Source: Salinibaculum litoreum
GTDB lineage: Archaea; Halobacteriota; Halobacteria; Halobacteriales; Haloarculaceae
Assembly (NCBI GenBank): GCA_009789175.1
Contig: CP046867.1
Span: 124,001 to 188,000 of the forward strand
DNA length: 64,000 nt
Direction of reading: 5' to 3'
Shown: positions 1 to 8,678 of the stretch, piece after piece
Layout: each line of letters opens with the position of its first letter
Position numbering within the stretch: position 1 is the first letter of the stretch
Notes under the pieces: model-generated
Seen by the model: the letters and a program-made list of their open reading frames with translations, nothing else
Told to the model about the DNA's origin: nothing
Databases searched by the model: none
Made by a program: the position numbers and the translations under genes

Positions 1-519
1 TGGCCGCGGCGATGGCTTCGATGGATCTTCCTCGGAGCAGATCCTCATTCTGGGCGCTCCGGAAGAGCTGACACGCCTGGTCACGGACCGAATCGGAGAG
101 TTCGAGAGCACTCGCCAACCGGCGCACTTCGCCTAGCCCGTGGGCGAGATTCCGTTCCGCTTTCGACCGCCAGCGACCACGTGTCTGCTCACGTCGCATC
201 CGCGCGAGTCGCCGTCGCTTCTCTCCGAGAGTTGGTTCCCCTTCGCATCGGTGCCGCGACCGATTTCCGTTGACAGGCCGCGATCGTGGCGGGCGGCAGT
301 GAGTGGGGCGCCCGTTCGTTCGCACTCCTCGTCGTCGTACGCCCGCCATTCCGGCCCGTGATCGATACGCTGTTCGTCGATGACTAGGCCACAGTCCTCG
401 CAGACCGTTTCGACCGCGTTCGTGGTGACCCGTCCGTCGCACTCGGGACACTGGTTCGCACTCGATTCCGTTCGGACGTCTTCGTCGACTCCGCTCTCGT
501 AGATGTCTCTGGTTGCCAT
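1..519 (-). pseudogene. Transcription initiation factor IIB (TFB), frameshifted and cut by the window edge
   Basis: Archaeal TFB bridges TBP and RNA polymerase at the promoter. The ATG at 519 opens an N-terminal zinc ribbon (CPECDG and CEDCGL pairs) nearly identical to the intact TFB at 9670-10596. After the residues LSE the frame breaks near 220-223: compared with the second copy one base is missing. In the shifted frame the conserved [11 protein letters not shown] core and the first cyclin repeat continue without a stop to the window edge. It is either a recent pseudogene or a one-base sequencing error. The start at 519 matches the intact copy; an upstream ATG at 615 only reads through the promoter element. 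The identity of the family is certain; the functional state is not. Confidence 0.85.
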
Positions 520-561
520 GGTATCGTACCGTATTAGCGGGAAACTCATCCTCGAGACGAG

Positions 562-591
562 CCCCTCACCCGTTATGGGGCTAACAAACTC
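562..591 (-). promoter_or_regulatory. CCCC/GGGTGAGGGG promoter element, site A
   Basis: On the minus strand this reads GAGTTTGTTAG, then CCCC, six bases, GGGTGAGGGG, ending 42 bases before the TFB start at 519. CCCC and GGGG can pair as a hairpin. TTTGTTA sits where a TATA box would be. Four further copies occur in the same accessory block (7355, 10640, 15717 and 17368), always upstream of a minus-strand gene. Confidence 0.55.
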
Positions 592-869
592 TGCGTTTTC
601 GAAGATCGGCACCATCCAACTGGACCTCTTGTCTGTTGAGGAGAATTAGCCGCACGAATGCTTGGCCGTCTCATACCGTTCAGGTCCCCATAGCTAGGTC
701 GAACTGAGAACAGTGGGCGCGACCTGATATAAGTCTCATCAATAATGGACGGTCAGCCGAGATTGGAAGTCTTAATAATACAGTCGCAGTATATTATTAG
801 TAATTAGCTAAAAATTTCGTATATTTCTCAGTCAGTTTAATAATCACGGCGTAACGAGTTCCCGATAGC
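592..869. other. Divergent intergenic region between TFB and the CDF gene
   Basis: No gene is visible. The part from about 770 to 850 is very AT-rich with several TTTAATA-like and AAAAATTT runs and probably carries the plus-strand promoter of the metal-efflux gene at 870. No metal-responsive operator could be recognised with confidence. Confidence 0.4.
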
Positions 870-1811
870 ATGAGTGATTACGAGTCCGGCCACGTCCACG
901 ACGGTTCGCACGACGAGCATAGCCACGGACATGGTGGCTTGTCCACGAGCAGTCGGAAGCTAGCCGCCGTCTCCGTCATCAACCTCCTCGGATTCCTCGC
1001 CGAACTCGCCGGCGGTCTGCTCTTCGGATCGGTCGCGCTGCTCAGTGACGCCTTCCACATGCTGTTTGATGCGCTCGCCTACGTGATGGCGTTCGCCGCC
1101 GCGCACGTGGCCGACCACTACGGCGACGGCGACGAGTGGTCGTATGGCCTTCACCGAATGGAACCCTTTGCGGCCTTTCTCAACGGCGTCCTGCTGTTGC
1201 CGATGGTTGGATTCATCCTTTGGGAGTCCTACCAGCGGTTCCTCAACCCCATCGAGATTGGAACGGGACCGACGTTGGTGATTGCGTTCGGTGGGCTACT
1301 CGTCAATATCGGCTCAGTGTATGTCCTGCAGGGCGGTGAGATGAGTCTCAACGAGCGCGGGGCGTTCTACCACCTGCTCGGCGACGCCGGCGGCTCGGTG
1401 GCAGTCATCGTCTCGACGGTCGCCATCGAGGTGACCGGCATCCGAATCGTCGATCCCATCACGGCTGCTCTCATTGCAGTCGTGGTGACGTGGTCGGCCC
1501 TGAAGGTGCTGCGCGGGAGCGGAGCCATCTTCTTCCACCGGACGCCGTTCGACACCGACGAAATCCGAACGCATCTCCTCGGTGTTGAGGGCGTCGAGGC
1601 TGTCGACGACCTGCACGCCTGGCAGATCTGCAGCCAGATTACCGTGGTCACCACGCACGTCGAAACCGCCGTGGACACGATGGCGGAGGCCGAGGACGTG
1701 ACACAGCGCGTCCACGAGGAACTCGCCCACCATGGCGTCGATCACGCCACCGTTGAACTCTATCCCAGCTACGGCGACCGCGACACACACCTGAATAATC
1801 ACGCCCACTAA
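870..1811 (+). CDS. CDF family cation (zinc-type) efflux transporter
   Basis: This is a membrane antiporter that exports divalent metal ions, most likely Zn2+, in exchange for protons. The 313-aa protein has a His-rich N-terminus (HDEHSHGHGH-like, residues 10-22), about six membrane segments and the two metal-site motifs of the family: H63-x3-D67 in the second segment and H168-x3-D172 in the fifth. A soluble ferredoxin-like C-terminal domain (about 225-300) ends in an H-rich tail. The length is normal. It is followed after two bases by the SpoIIAA-like gene, suggesting co-transcription. Metal specificity cannot be read from the sequence. Confidence 0.9.
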   Translation: MSDYESGHVHDGSHDEHSHGHGGLSTSSRKLAAVSVINLLGFLAELAGGLLFGSVALLSDAFHMLFDALAYVMAFAAAHVADHYGDGDEWSYGLHRMEPFAAFLNGVLLLPMVGFILWESYQRFLNPIEIGTGPTLVIAFGGLLVNIGSVYVLQGGEMSLNERGAFYHLLGDAGGSVAVIVSTVAIEVTGIRIVDPITAALIAVVVTWSALKVLRGSGAIFFHRTPFDTDEIRTHLLGVEGVEAVDDLHAWQICSQITVVTTHVETAVDTMAEAEDVTQRVHEELAHHGVDHATVELYPSYGDRDTHLNNHAH

Positions 1812-1813
1812 TT

Positions 1814-2281
1814 ATGACTGATAATTCTCCCACCGATTTCACGACTACAGAACGGACAGCTTCCCCTATGTTCGAGATTCTTGAGGCGACCCGCGACGAC
1901 GTGGTCGCAGTTCGGATGGGGCGTGGCACGCCCGCCGGGTATCGGGAGTTCTACGATATCCTCGTGGAGAAGAACGACGAGTACGGGACGGTACACGTCT
2001 ACGAAGAGACGACGGGGTGGACGCTGGCGACGTATCTCTCGCACCTGCACGGCATCGTCCCCGACCTGCGAACCGGGCCGAAATTCGACATCGGCCGGTA
2101 TGCCGCGGTCGGTGATTCCCGCTGGGCGAAACTGCTCTACCACCAGTGGCGGGCCATCGCCCCCGGCTGGCCGGTTGCTCCGGACGAGATGCGCTACTAC
2201 GAACTGCAGGAACGCCGCCAAGCCCTTGACTGGGTGATGGCGGGCAATGCTAACCCTGATGAGAAACCATTCAATAGCTGA
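1814..2281 (+). CDS. SpoIIAA-like (STAS-fold) protein
   Basis: Residues 19-140 match the SpoIIAA-like/STAS family of small soluble proteins (MFEILE start, then an HVYEE strand and a C-terminal YYELQE region). Their biochemical role is unknown; in bacteria relatives sit beside transporters and redox genes. The 155-aa reading from 1814 carries a low-complexity Thr/Ser head, and the family start more likely corresponds to the ATG at 1868. It lies directly behind the CDF transporter and 6 bases before the broken amidohydrolase. Confidence 0.7.
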   Translation: MTDNSPTDFTTTERTASPMFEILEATRDDVVAVRMGRGTPAGYREFYDILVEKNDEYGTVHVYEETTGWTLATYLSHLHGIVPDLRTGPKFDIGRYAAVGDSRWAKLLYHQWRAIAPGWPVAPDEMRYYELQERRQALDWVMAGNANPDEKPFNS

Positions 2282-2287
2282 ACAATA

Positions 2288-2602
2288 ATGGACGCCGACA
2301 TAGCGATTCACGACGCATACGTTCTCACGGTCGATGACCGAAATCGGCTCTATGAACGGGGTACGGTACTCATGGGGGATGGCCGCATCACCGAGGTGCG
2401 AGCCTCCCGGGACGATGATGCGGACATCGATGCGACCCGCGTCATCGACGGCGAGGGCACGCTCGTGATGCCGGGGCTGGTCAACGCCCACACCCACCTC
2501 GAGCTGACGCCGCTGATGTATTCACCTGGAAGGGCCGTTATCGACGACGATTTACGCCACACAAGTTGGCCACACTGGTTCTCCCGAAGAGAAGTTCGGT
2601 GA
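2288..2602 (+). pseudogene. Truncated amidohydrolase (N-terminal fragment)
   Basis: The first about 80 residues match the start of the cytosine deaminase/TrzN-like amidohydrolases: a small beta domain (VIDGEGTLVMPGLV) running into the metal-binding HTHLE motif. A full enzyme has about 430 residues and two more metal-ligand regions; here similarity stops just after LTPL near 2517, and the remaining short tail to the stop looks unrelated. The gene was therefore cut by a deletion or insertion whose right side is the decayed gene at 2636. Confidence 0.75.
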
Positions 2603-2635
2603 CTCGGTGAGAGATCTCATCTCTTTTCTTCTATA

Positions 2636-3530
2636 TTGAGGAGTTGTGACCACAGTTCCGACCTGTTTCATTACCCTACGGTTCACAGACTGAGTTACGC
2701 ACGAATGCAGGATTTCATTGTGGATGAGGACTCGCGGCCTCGATCTATCGGGTTTGACGCCACCGACCGACAGGATCTCGTGGTGACTGTCGGTGTTCTT
2801 CTCAATCGGACGCAGGAAGCCACACTTCTCGATGACCTCTATCAGACGATATACGATGACGGTTATCGCCCGTTCCGGACGAAAAGCCGTGACCTTTCCC
2901 TCCCATCTGAGAGGGTTCAGGAGCTTCTTCTGCGGTGTAACGGGGAGGTCGGTATTTGCGTTCATCAGGACGATGTCAAGCTGCCATTTGCTGAGGCAGT
3001 CCACTCCGCGATCCTCCTTGACGAATTGAGTGTGACAACCGACGATACGATAGCCATCGTTGACGGTGATCAGGGCCGAGCAGACCAGCTGTATCAGACT
3101 GCCGTTGCAATTGACGTGGTCCCGCCATCGATCACAAACTGTGCCCAGTCAGAGCTCTACTATCCACACCTCTTGTTGGCGACCTTGTTGCTGGCGTTGT
3201 CGCAGATACAATTGCGGCGGACCCTACAGCTCTCCCTTCATCCTCGGTCGCCGGACCAGTTGAGATGATACTGGAGACGACACAGGAATCTCGGAAAGGT
3301 CGATGGGGACGTGGATACTCTGCCGCTGCGCGTGGGGAAGGAGAAGTTCAACGAGCGACATTCGAACAACGTATGCAGATTCCGTCCGAGAACGCGTCAG
3401 CTGTTGGTTCCACGGGACATTTGGAAAGACACATGCCCCACCTCCGGAGAGTGATGGCGTTCAACCTGTTGTAGGGCGGCTTGAGGCAATGGGGTGTAGC
3501 GATGTCGCTACGTGGCTTGCTGAGCAGTAG
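2636..3530 (+). pseudogene. Decayed unrecognised gene, possibly DUF3800/RNase H-like
   Basis: Frame one (2636-3268, conserved-looking from the ATG at 2705) is acidic and protein-like up to the word ELYYPHLL; then a one-base shift near 3176 moves the coding signal to another frame (VGDLVAGVVADTI). Further shifts lead to a last stretch ending MGCSDVATWLAEQ at 3530. The general plan (N-terminal FDATD-like acidic strand, a late LGDLVAGVV helix) resembles DUF3800 proteins, which have an RNase H-like fold, but this is only a guess. At least two frame changes make it a pseudogene. Confidence 0.5.
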
Positions 3531-3788
3531 TGAAAAGGCACTGATTCCCGCCTCCACCCCCGTTTCCACGCAGGACCTCTCCGAGGACACAATTGTGATG
3601 TGATGCGTCCCCGTTCGGACCGCGTCTTACCGGGATGGCAGGAGCGGTGCGACGGGCTTCAAACGCCGGTGCCTGCGGCGCTCCACCTAGTACGTGTGGG
3701 GACATCCTATTAGAAGTTGTCCTTCATTTTCTGCGCTTTACAGTACATCAGTCAGTGCTACCGTTTTGTCGTAGTCGACGGCTGGGGA
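3531..3788. other. Non-coding stretch between decayed genes
   Basis: No reading frame of haloarchaeal character and no repeat or RNA gene was seen here. It lies between two blocks of gene debris and is probably remnant DNA. Confidence 0.3.
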
Positions 3789-4019
3789 TTACTGAGTGAG
3801 GAGAGCGAGCAACCCCAGCCCAACGACCACGCCAACGCCAGCACCAGTAGCGGCGGCTCGACGTACTTCGGGGTCCTCATGGATCTCCTCAGCGAGTGCA
3901 GTACCGATCCGTTTTCCTACTTCCTTCCCGAATTCTTGGGCAAATTCATCCAGTGGATCGGTCTCTTGATTGCTCTTCTGTACCTGGTTCTTCGTCTGTG
4001 CCGTTGGGACGGTGGTAGT
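3789..4019 (-). pseudogene. C-terminal piece of a small membrane-anchored acidic protein
   Basis: On the minus strand an open frame ends at 3789 with an acidic helix (DPLDEFAQEFGKEVG, ALAEEIHEDPEVRR) followed by a hydrophobic Gly/Val/Leu tail (GVGVVVGLGLLALL) that can span a membrane. No ATG, GTG or TTG is in frame nearby, while an acidic, Asp/Glu-rich stretch lies in the neighbouring frame just upstream, so the N-terminus has probably been separated by a frameshift. The C-terminal half is convincing as former or present coding sequence; its function is unknown. Confidence 0.45.
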
Positions 4020-4060
4020 CGTGTTGTTCGACGAGCGAGATCGTCCCGACTCTCCACGAG

Positions 4061-4231
4061 ATGGCGACGGACGCCGGCGTCGACGACTTCTCGCTGAGTC
4101 GGTGGCCGGACGTCGACTACCAACAGCTGGCGAGTCGGTCGACGTATTCGAGCTACGGTCGCGTTGGCCACTCGCCGGCGCACAATAAACACCGCCGGAA
4201 TACGCACTCGCTAGGCTTCGTCTCGCTCTAA
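4061..4231 (+). other. Coding-like fragment, unidentified
   Basis: A 56-codon frame from the ATG at 4061 shows typical haloarchaeal codon choice (almost all third positions G or C) and continues upstream in frame without a start of its own to about 4025. Residues such as DDFSLSRWPDVDY and STYSSYGRVGHSP look like the middle of a longer protein. I do not recognise the family. The tail after GHSP becomes AT-richer and runs into the 3' end of the opposing gene at 4211, so this is probably a gene fragment. Confidence 0.3.
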
Positions 4232-4621
4232 CTCAGTGACCTTCTCGTCGGTAATCGTCAGGTCACTGGATTCGTAGTCGGTCTCGAAACCGACTGCAAA
4301 CGCCTCTGACTCGTAAGCCGCGTGGTAGGCCCGGTGCCGTTTGAGCGACCCCGTTGCCTTGAAGTGGAAGAACGCCGCTGCCGTGTACGGTTTGCTCGCG
4401 GTTTCGATCTGTGCCTCGACCGACGCTTGCAGTGCGATCTGCGGGGTGTCGCTGTCGACTCCGGCAGCGAAAGCTCTGGCCTCGTCGACATTTGTCTTCG
4501 AATGCGCGGGCGTCTCGGTCTCCTCAGTGAACAGGACCCCTTTGAAGGTGACCGTGCCGAGAATCGCGTCAGGGCCTAGCTCACAGTCCTTGAACGGGTC
4601 GTCGGGTGATTGTTCGGACAT
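4211..4621 (-). CDS. Hypothetical acidic protein, 136 aa
   Basis: The ATG at 4621 begins MSEQSPDD; a longer reading to 4786 adds a stretch without haloarchaeal character and is rejected. The protein has an alternating beta-rich middle (AILGTVTFKGVLF, QIALQASVEAQIE) and an acidic Glu-rich end. No cysteine pairs, membrane segment or known motif was seen. It may belong with the two unknown genes upstream on the same strand (4827 and 5377), but the 205-base gap argues for its own promoter. Confidence 0.6.
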   Translation of the reverse strand: MSEQSPDDPFKDCELGPDAILGTVTFKGVLFTEETETPAHSKTNVDEARAFAAGVDSDTPQIALQASVEAQIETASKPYTAAAFFHFKATGSLKRHRAYHAAYESEAFAVGFETDYESSDLTITDEKVTELERDEA

Positions 4622-4826
4622 GGAATCACGGAGCCCCACAAGGGGGGTCAGTCCTACAGTTCCCGATAAACTGTTGTGTGGTGTAGCGGCCCTTTGAGCG
4701 AGGGTCAGCGGCACACTGTGCTCAAAAGTACCCTCGACGGCGCTTGACGGAGCAAGTTGGACGGTTTGGTTCGGGGCAGGTACCACTATTCAACGGGGCA
4801 GTCTCGCCACTAATTGAGTAGTCCCG

Positions 4827-5351
4827 TCAGTGGCGTGCGGTATAGACCGTTTTCCTGTCCCAGAATGGGTCACGAGTCGAATGGAATTCTTCTGCGCTGG
4901 TTTCGATGACTGAACACACCGTTTCCACGGTTACCGTGTTTTTATCAGTCCACTGAATGGTGAGCTTACTTGGATAGGCCATACACGATAACGTACTTGC
5001 ACTCGGTTCTGGGTTCACGGCCAAGTGTAATGTTACCTTATGCGTTCCGACTGGGAGCGGATCCGTAAGGTTCCAGAATCCGAGGTCTGTCACACCGTTT
5101 GGCCGAATTACTTCTTTGACGACGCCAATTTGTTCTCCGTTGACTGCCAACTTCGCAGACGTTGCTTCAAGAAGCCTGCTAAAAATATCTAGTCGCCATG
5201 AATCATGTTTCTGATTGCTGAGATCAGCTGCCGGCACCACTGGTGCGAGGTGACAGTAGTACAGGACATGGGTATTAGCAGGAACAGTAACGGATTCAGT
5301 ACCACCCGGGTCAAGCGGGACTGCAACCGGGACTACGTCTGAGAGAGTCAT
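4827..5351 (-). CDS. Hypothetical protein, beta-rich, 174 aa
   Basis: The ATG at 5351 (MTLSDVVPVAV) lies 25 bases behind the stop of the RHH protein at 5377, so the two are probably one transcript. The protein is rich in beta-type segments (TESVTVPANTHVLYYCHL, HKVTLHLAV, LTIQWTDKN) with three scattered cysteines and no signal peptide or membrane segment. The layout suggests a beta-sandwich, as in minor structural or binding proteins, but no family is recognised. GC at third positions is lower than in the neighbouring replication and transfer genes, hinting at a different origin. Confidence 0.6.
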   Translation of the reverse strand: MTLSDVVPVAVPLDPGGTESVTVPANTHVLYYCHLAPVVPAADLSNQKHDSWRLDIFSRLLEATSAKLAVNGEQIGVVKEVIRPNGVTDLGFWNLTDPLPVGTHKVTLHLAVNPEPSASTLSCMAYPSKLTIQWTDKNTVTVETVCSVIETSAEEFHSTRDPFWDRKTVYTARH

Positions 5352-5376
5352 GGTGATGTCCAGTGGACGAGAAAGA

Positions 5377-5934
5377 CTATTTTCCCTCGGTATCGGCGTA
5401 CTTGTCGAGAACGCGTCGTAATTTCTCTTTTCGATACCCGTTGAACTCGCCATCTGTCTCGATGTCAATCGTGGAATAGAGGGTGTCAAAGACGTCCTGA
5501 ATAAGTGAAGAAAACGATCGATCAGTATCCTTTGGAATCTTTATTGCGATTGCGGGATCAGTGTTAAACGCCGCACGTTCGACACCTTCGATGTCAATCA
5601 GTGCTGATTCGAGAGCCTCCCGGCTGATTCGGTGCTCCCCGTAAGTGAGCGAAACTGAGTTATTGGGGTGACCGGGTGTGTGATACGTCATATGAAGCGG
5701 TGAATCCGGTGTCGGCGTTAGCTTAATCGTGTGATTCGTGGGACCTTTGGGGGACTGAACCGAATATGAAAAATGAGTCTCATTCGGTATGGGTTTAGCA
5801 ACCTGTTCTTCTTCACTCTCTGTGAGTCGCTGTCGCACCGCGTCTCGAACGAACTCGGACTTTGTTGCGTATCCCGCTCCTTCGTAGTTTCGTTCGATTC
5901 GTTGCTCGAGTGCGTCCGGTATTGGTGTACGCAT
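5377..5934 (-). CDS. Ribbon-helix-helix DNA-binding protein with unknown C-terminal domain
   Basis: Residues 1-45 form a CopG/MetJ-type ribbon-helix-helix: a short strand (MRTPIPDALEQRI) and two helices (SEFVRDAVRQRL), which normally binds DNA as a dimer. The remaining 140 residues are unlike antitoxin tails: a beta-rich middle and a helical end with the acidic patch ESALIDIEGVE. It heads the pair with the gene at 4827, and may control that transcript. It could be an antitoxin, but the partner does not resemble a known toxin. Confidence 0.65.
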   Translation of the reverse strand: MRTPIPDALEQRIERNYEGAGYATKSEFVRDAVRQRLTESEEEQVAKPIPNETHFSYSVQSPKGPTNHTIKLTPTPDSPLHMTYHTPGHPNNSVSLTYGEHRISREALESALIDIEGVERAAFNTDPAIAIKIPKDTDRSFSSLIQDVFDTLYSTIDIETDGEFNGYRKEKLRRVLDKYADTEGK

Positions 5935-5987
5935 AATGATTCTACAAATCCATTATTTGGATATCGTGAAAACTCTCCCGGCGGTAT

Positions 5988-6776
5988 CTATCCGTCGTCC
6001 AAGCTACCTTCTTCGAGGATCCATCGTTTCACCTGCCGTTTCGCATTCCCATACCGCGAGTGAATTTCTCGACTCACCTCCGAATCATTCCTTCGCAGCG
6101 TAACACTGTATCCTCCATTTGACCGGTCCGTACCAGTCTCGATAGTAATCATCTCTTCCCTGTCGTTGGATACGTAATATTCGGTCCCGTCATCGACATT
6201 GAAGCTGTACCTCCAACCTGTAACGAGCGTTTCTTGACCCGATGAGGACTGCTCTCGTTCGTTTTTCGGACCTATCACCCATCGCCTACCCTTGTTCAGG
6301 TCACGAAAGTGAAGGGCGTAATAGGCAACATCCACGGTCTCTACGTGCTTCTCAGAAACCGGCACGTCACCGTGGCCAACAAGATCTGTAAGGCGACCCC
6401 GCACGTATTCATATACACGCCGAAGACCCCGCTCATACCGGCCTGAATTACCTCGTTGCGAAGTGCTTGGAGGTGCCACTTCGAGCAGGTTTTGTGCATC
6501 AGCGACCGATATAATATCTCCGGGCCGGGGATCGTCGCGAAGCACGTTATAAACAGCGGTACCTTCTATAACAGAATGGGCTAGGGCAACTTCTCGAGCT
6601 TTCAAAAACAGCCAATACTCATCATCTTCGCTGTTACTACACTTGGCTTCAAACCTAGCCTGTATCTCTTCCTCCGTTGAATCACGACTCAAACTAAGCA
6701 CTTCTTGGGCAACATTTACACCGGTTATATCATCAGGAGACATACTATCATCGCCACCCATCTCACCGAGTTTCAT
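5988..6776 (-). CDS. Hypothetical protein with possible J-domain-like N-terminus, 262 aa
   Basis: The protein is soluble, mixed helix and strand. Residues 25-70 (VLSLSRDSTEEEIQARFEA then a second helix) recall the first helices of a DnaJ domain, but the HPD tripeptide is missing, so chaperone activity is not claimed. The C-terminal half is beta-rich (YSFNVDDGTEYYVS, EMITIETG). The start could be 6776 or the second ATG at 6743. Codon use is less GC-biased than in core haloarchaeal genes. The function is unknown. Confidence 0.55.
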   Translation of the reverse strand: MKLGEMGGDDSMSPDDITGVNVAQEVLSLSRDSTEEEIQARFEAKCSNSEDDEYWLFLKAREVALAHSVIEGTAVYNVLRDDPRPGDIISVADAQNLLEVAPPSTSQRGNSGRYERGLRRVYEYVRGRLTDLVGHGDVPVSEKHVETVDVAYYALHFRDLNKGRRWVIGPKNEREQSSSGQETLVTGWRYSFNVDDGTEYYVSNDREEMITIETGTDRSNGGYSVTLRRNDSEVSREIHSRYGNAKRQVKRWILEEGSLDDG

Positions 6777-6947
6777 ACCCCGTACGTATATAGCTTCATT
6801 TGTTCACTGGATTGGGTAAGAAACCTCTACCATATCCATCCTCTTTGGCTACCAACTCCTGAATTGTCGGGCTACCACGGCGTCATCTTGCTATTCAACA
6901 CCGCACGATAAACAGCTCTCTTGCATCCAATAGGGGATGATCAACAA

Positions 6948-7328
6948 TTATTCGTCGATGGGACCCAGCCCGCTGAGATTGGCGTAAAGGACCTCACCGT
7001 CGCGAACGACGTACCGGTTGGCGAGCACCGGGAATCGACACTTCGTATACCCGGCCGTCTGGATGTCGAGTTCCTCGTCGCCATCGATGTACCCAGCGAG
7101 CTGTCGGAGGAACTCGTGCGTGACGATCCCACCGTCATAATTGGGAAGGCCGTCTTCATGGGCTTCGTACACCTCGAAATCGTCGTAGCCCCAGATGATG
7201 AGTTCTCTATCCTCGTCCACCTCCCAGTTGAGGGTTCCGAAGCAATGATTCTCACAGAGCTGGCGGACTGCCTGTGCATCCGATACGATCGCGCCGGTCG
7301 ACGTCGTCGCTGCTTGGAGTGTTGCCAT
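6948..7328 (-). CDS. Hypothetical protein of the CCCC/GGGG-element group, 126 aa
   Basis: This is an acidic, soluble protein (CENHCFGTLNWEVDEDREL, FEVYEAHEDGL) with three cysteines and a conserved-looking IVTHEFLRQLAGYI helix. No domain is recognised. Its start at 7328 lies 26 bases behind promoter element B, so it is probably regulated together with the TFB genes and the genes at 15399 and 16897. Confidence 0.65.
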   Translation of the reverse strand: MATLQAATTSTGAIVSDAQAVRQLCENHCFGTLNWEVDEDRELIIWGYDDFEVYEAHEDGLPNYDGGIVTHEFLRQLAGYIDGDEELDIQTAGYTKCRFPVLANRYVVRDGEVLYANLSGLGPIDE

Positions 7329-7354
7329 AGGTTGTACTCGGGGGCGTTCTCCTG

Positions 7355-7383
7355 CCCCTCACCCTTCTGGGGATTACAAACTC
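7355..7383 (-). promoter_or_regulatory. CCCC/GGGTGAGGGG promoter element, site B
   Basis: The minus strand reads GAGTTTGTAAT, CCCC, AGAA, GGGTGAGGGG; the same GAGTTTGT head as site A. It precedes the gene at 6948-7328. Confidence 0.55.
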
Positions 7384-7439
7384 TCCCTCTACGGTGAACT
7401 TGGAAGAAGCGCCGTTCGACGGTTTGTGTAGTCAGGACT

Positions 7440-7676
7440 CTATCTGGATGTTGGCCTCTTCCGTGGCAGCTGGTTGGTGAGGAGACTCACCTGCTCCAGG
7501 AGCGTCATCACTGCGTCGATTCGCTCCCGGTCAGCGGGATCCAATTCATCGACATCGATATCGCTGAGATTACTGAGCGCGCGGTGCAGCCGGTAACCCG
7601 GTGTGTTTCGTGGGTCTATGTGTACGCCTCCGCCGATTTTCGGCGTTCGAAAGACCGGAGGTCTTTCACAGCCCAT
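7440..7676 (-). CDS. Possible small hypothetical protein, 78 aa
   Basis: The C-terminal 50 residues look like a real haloarchaeal helix pair (LSDIDVDELDPADRERIDAV, LLEQVSLLTNQL). The only plausible ATG, at 7676, lies inside a run of three hairpins, so the N-terminal third may be non-native. It may be the tail of a gene whose front was replaced by the hairpin element, or a small helical protein. The function is unknown. Confidence 0.35.
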   Translation of the reverse strand: MGCERPPVFRTPKIGGGVHIDPRNTPGYRLHRALSNLSDIDVDELDPADRERIDAVMTLLEQVSLLTNQLPRKRPTSR

Positions 7677-7695
7677 CAGAACGCTTCGCGTTCTG
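7631..7695. repeat. Three consecutive perfect hairpins with 3-nt loops
   Basis: Three stem-loops follow each other: 7631-7645 (CGCCGA, loop TTT), 7649-7667 (GAAAGACC, loop GGA) and 7677-7695 (CAGAACGC, loop TTC). All arms pair perfectly (6, 8 and 8 bp). This resembles REP-type or IS200/IS605-derived end structures more than a terminator, since no T-run follows. Confidence 0.6.
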
Positions 7696-7881
7696 AGGAC
7701 GCAGAAAAACGCAGACGAGCGGATAGTAGGATATCTCAGGTTTCGATTCTCCATCGAGAGATCATAGGTGTGTCTCAGTTGCACGACGATCCCAGTGTTA
7801 CATACCGGTTGTCCCTGCCGTTTCGCTGTGAATTCAACTTCGGAGTCGGTTTTATTGCCTCTGTAGTGAGATGATCCCTCT

Positions 7882-8517
7882 ATGTACCCGACTCCCCATC
7901 GCTGGACGACTGACGACGGTCTCACGCACGTCTTCTATGACAACCATATGCCTCCAAGCACGGGCTTCGGATGGTCAAGCCTCTGTAATGAGGTGCGAGT
8001 ACCGATTGAGGGAGAGCACTTCGAACTAGAAGAAGACGTGATAGAGGAGGACATTACGTGTCGACACTGTCGGGACAAACTCGGTCGACCATACGTGACC
8101 CTCGACGACGATTCGATCGCCGGCATGAACGGCTGTCTGGTTCGCGTCGAGAGGGATGCAGGAGGCGTGCTCACTCGGGCTGAGCGCGTGTGCAGAGGTT
8201 CACTTCATCATTCCTTAGCGTTCGAACCGGACTCGTTCAGCGGGAATCTAACAGAACAGGTCGAAGCGGTGTGTAGCGAGTGCTGGGAGACGTACATTGA
8301 TCAGCAGTGGGGTAGTGACGTTGAGGGCGCGGAGTTGCGCGTCGAAGTATGGGGTGACGATGGTCGCTTGGAGTACTTCGCGGCGCGTGCCGAGGCGATT
8401 CGCGGCGGTCCTGAGGGCGCAGTACGGTTAGTGAGTGAGAATGGGCTTGAGAAAGACGTTCGTCGTGAAGAGATCGAGTCTATTACGCTCACGCCAGCTC
8501 AGAGGGTCGATTACTAA
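7882..8517 (+). CDS. Hypothetical protein with Cys-pair motifs, 211 aa
   Basis: Two CxxC-type pairs (CRHC near residue 63, CSEC near 133) plus single cysteines suggest a structural zinc site. The middle contains FEPDSFSGNL, and the C-terminal 60 residues form a beta-type domain with REEIESITL. No enzymatic motif is visible. It is one of few plus-strand genes in the accessory block and stands alone, 160 bases before the 3' end of the zinc-ribbon gene. Confidence 0.6.
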   Translation: MYPTPHRWTTDDGLTHVFYDNHMPPSTGFGWSSLCNEVRVPIEGEHFELEEDVIEEDITCRHCRDKLGRPYVTLDDDSIAGMNGCLVRVERDAGGVLTRAERVCRGSLHHSLAFEPDSFSGNLTEQVEAVCSECWETYIDQQWGSDVEGAELRVEVWGDDGRLEYFAARAEAIRGGPEGAVRLVSENGLEKDVRREEIESITLTPAQRVDY

Positions 8518-8678
8518 GGCTCTGTTGAACCTCCCAACGGCTGTCACACTGGGGTGCTGGATGCAGGATGTAGTCGGCAGATAGCTCTAATTCTTCCCAT
8601 CCAACAACGGACAAAACATCTGTTAGGTCGGCACGTCTACTGTACGGTTGTCTCATACCACACGAGACGAAATATTCC

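Noticed and set aside
5988-6776. DnaJ-type co-chaperone
   Set aside because: Only a loose similarity of two helices; the essential HPD tripeptide is absent.
8518-8678. GGCTCTGTTGAA word at 8519 resembling an IS6-type terminal repeat
   Set aside because: No matching second end and no transposase were found within reach; a single 12-base word is not enough.
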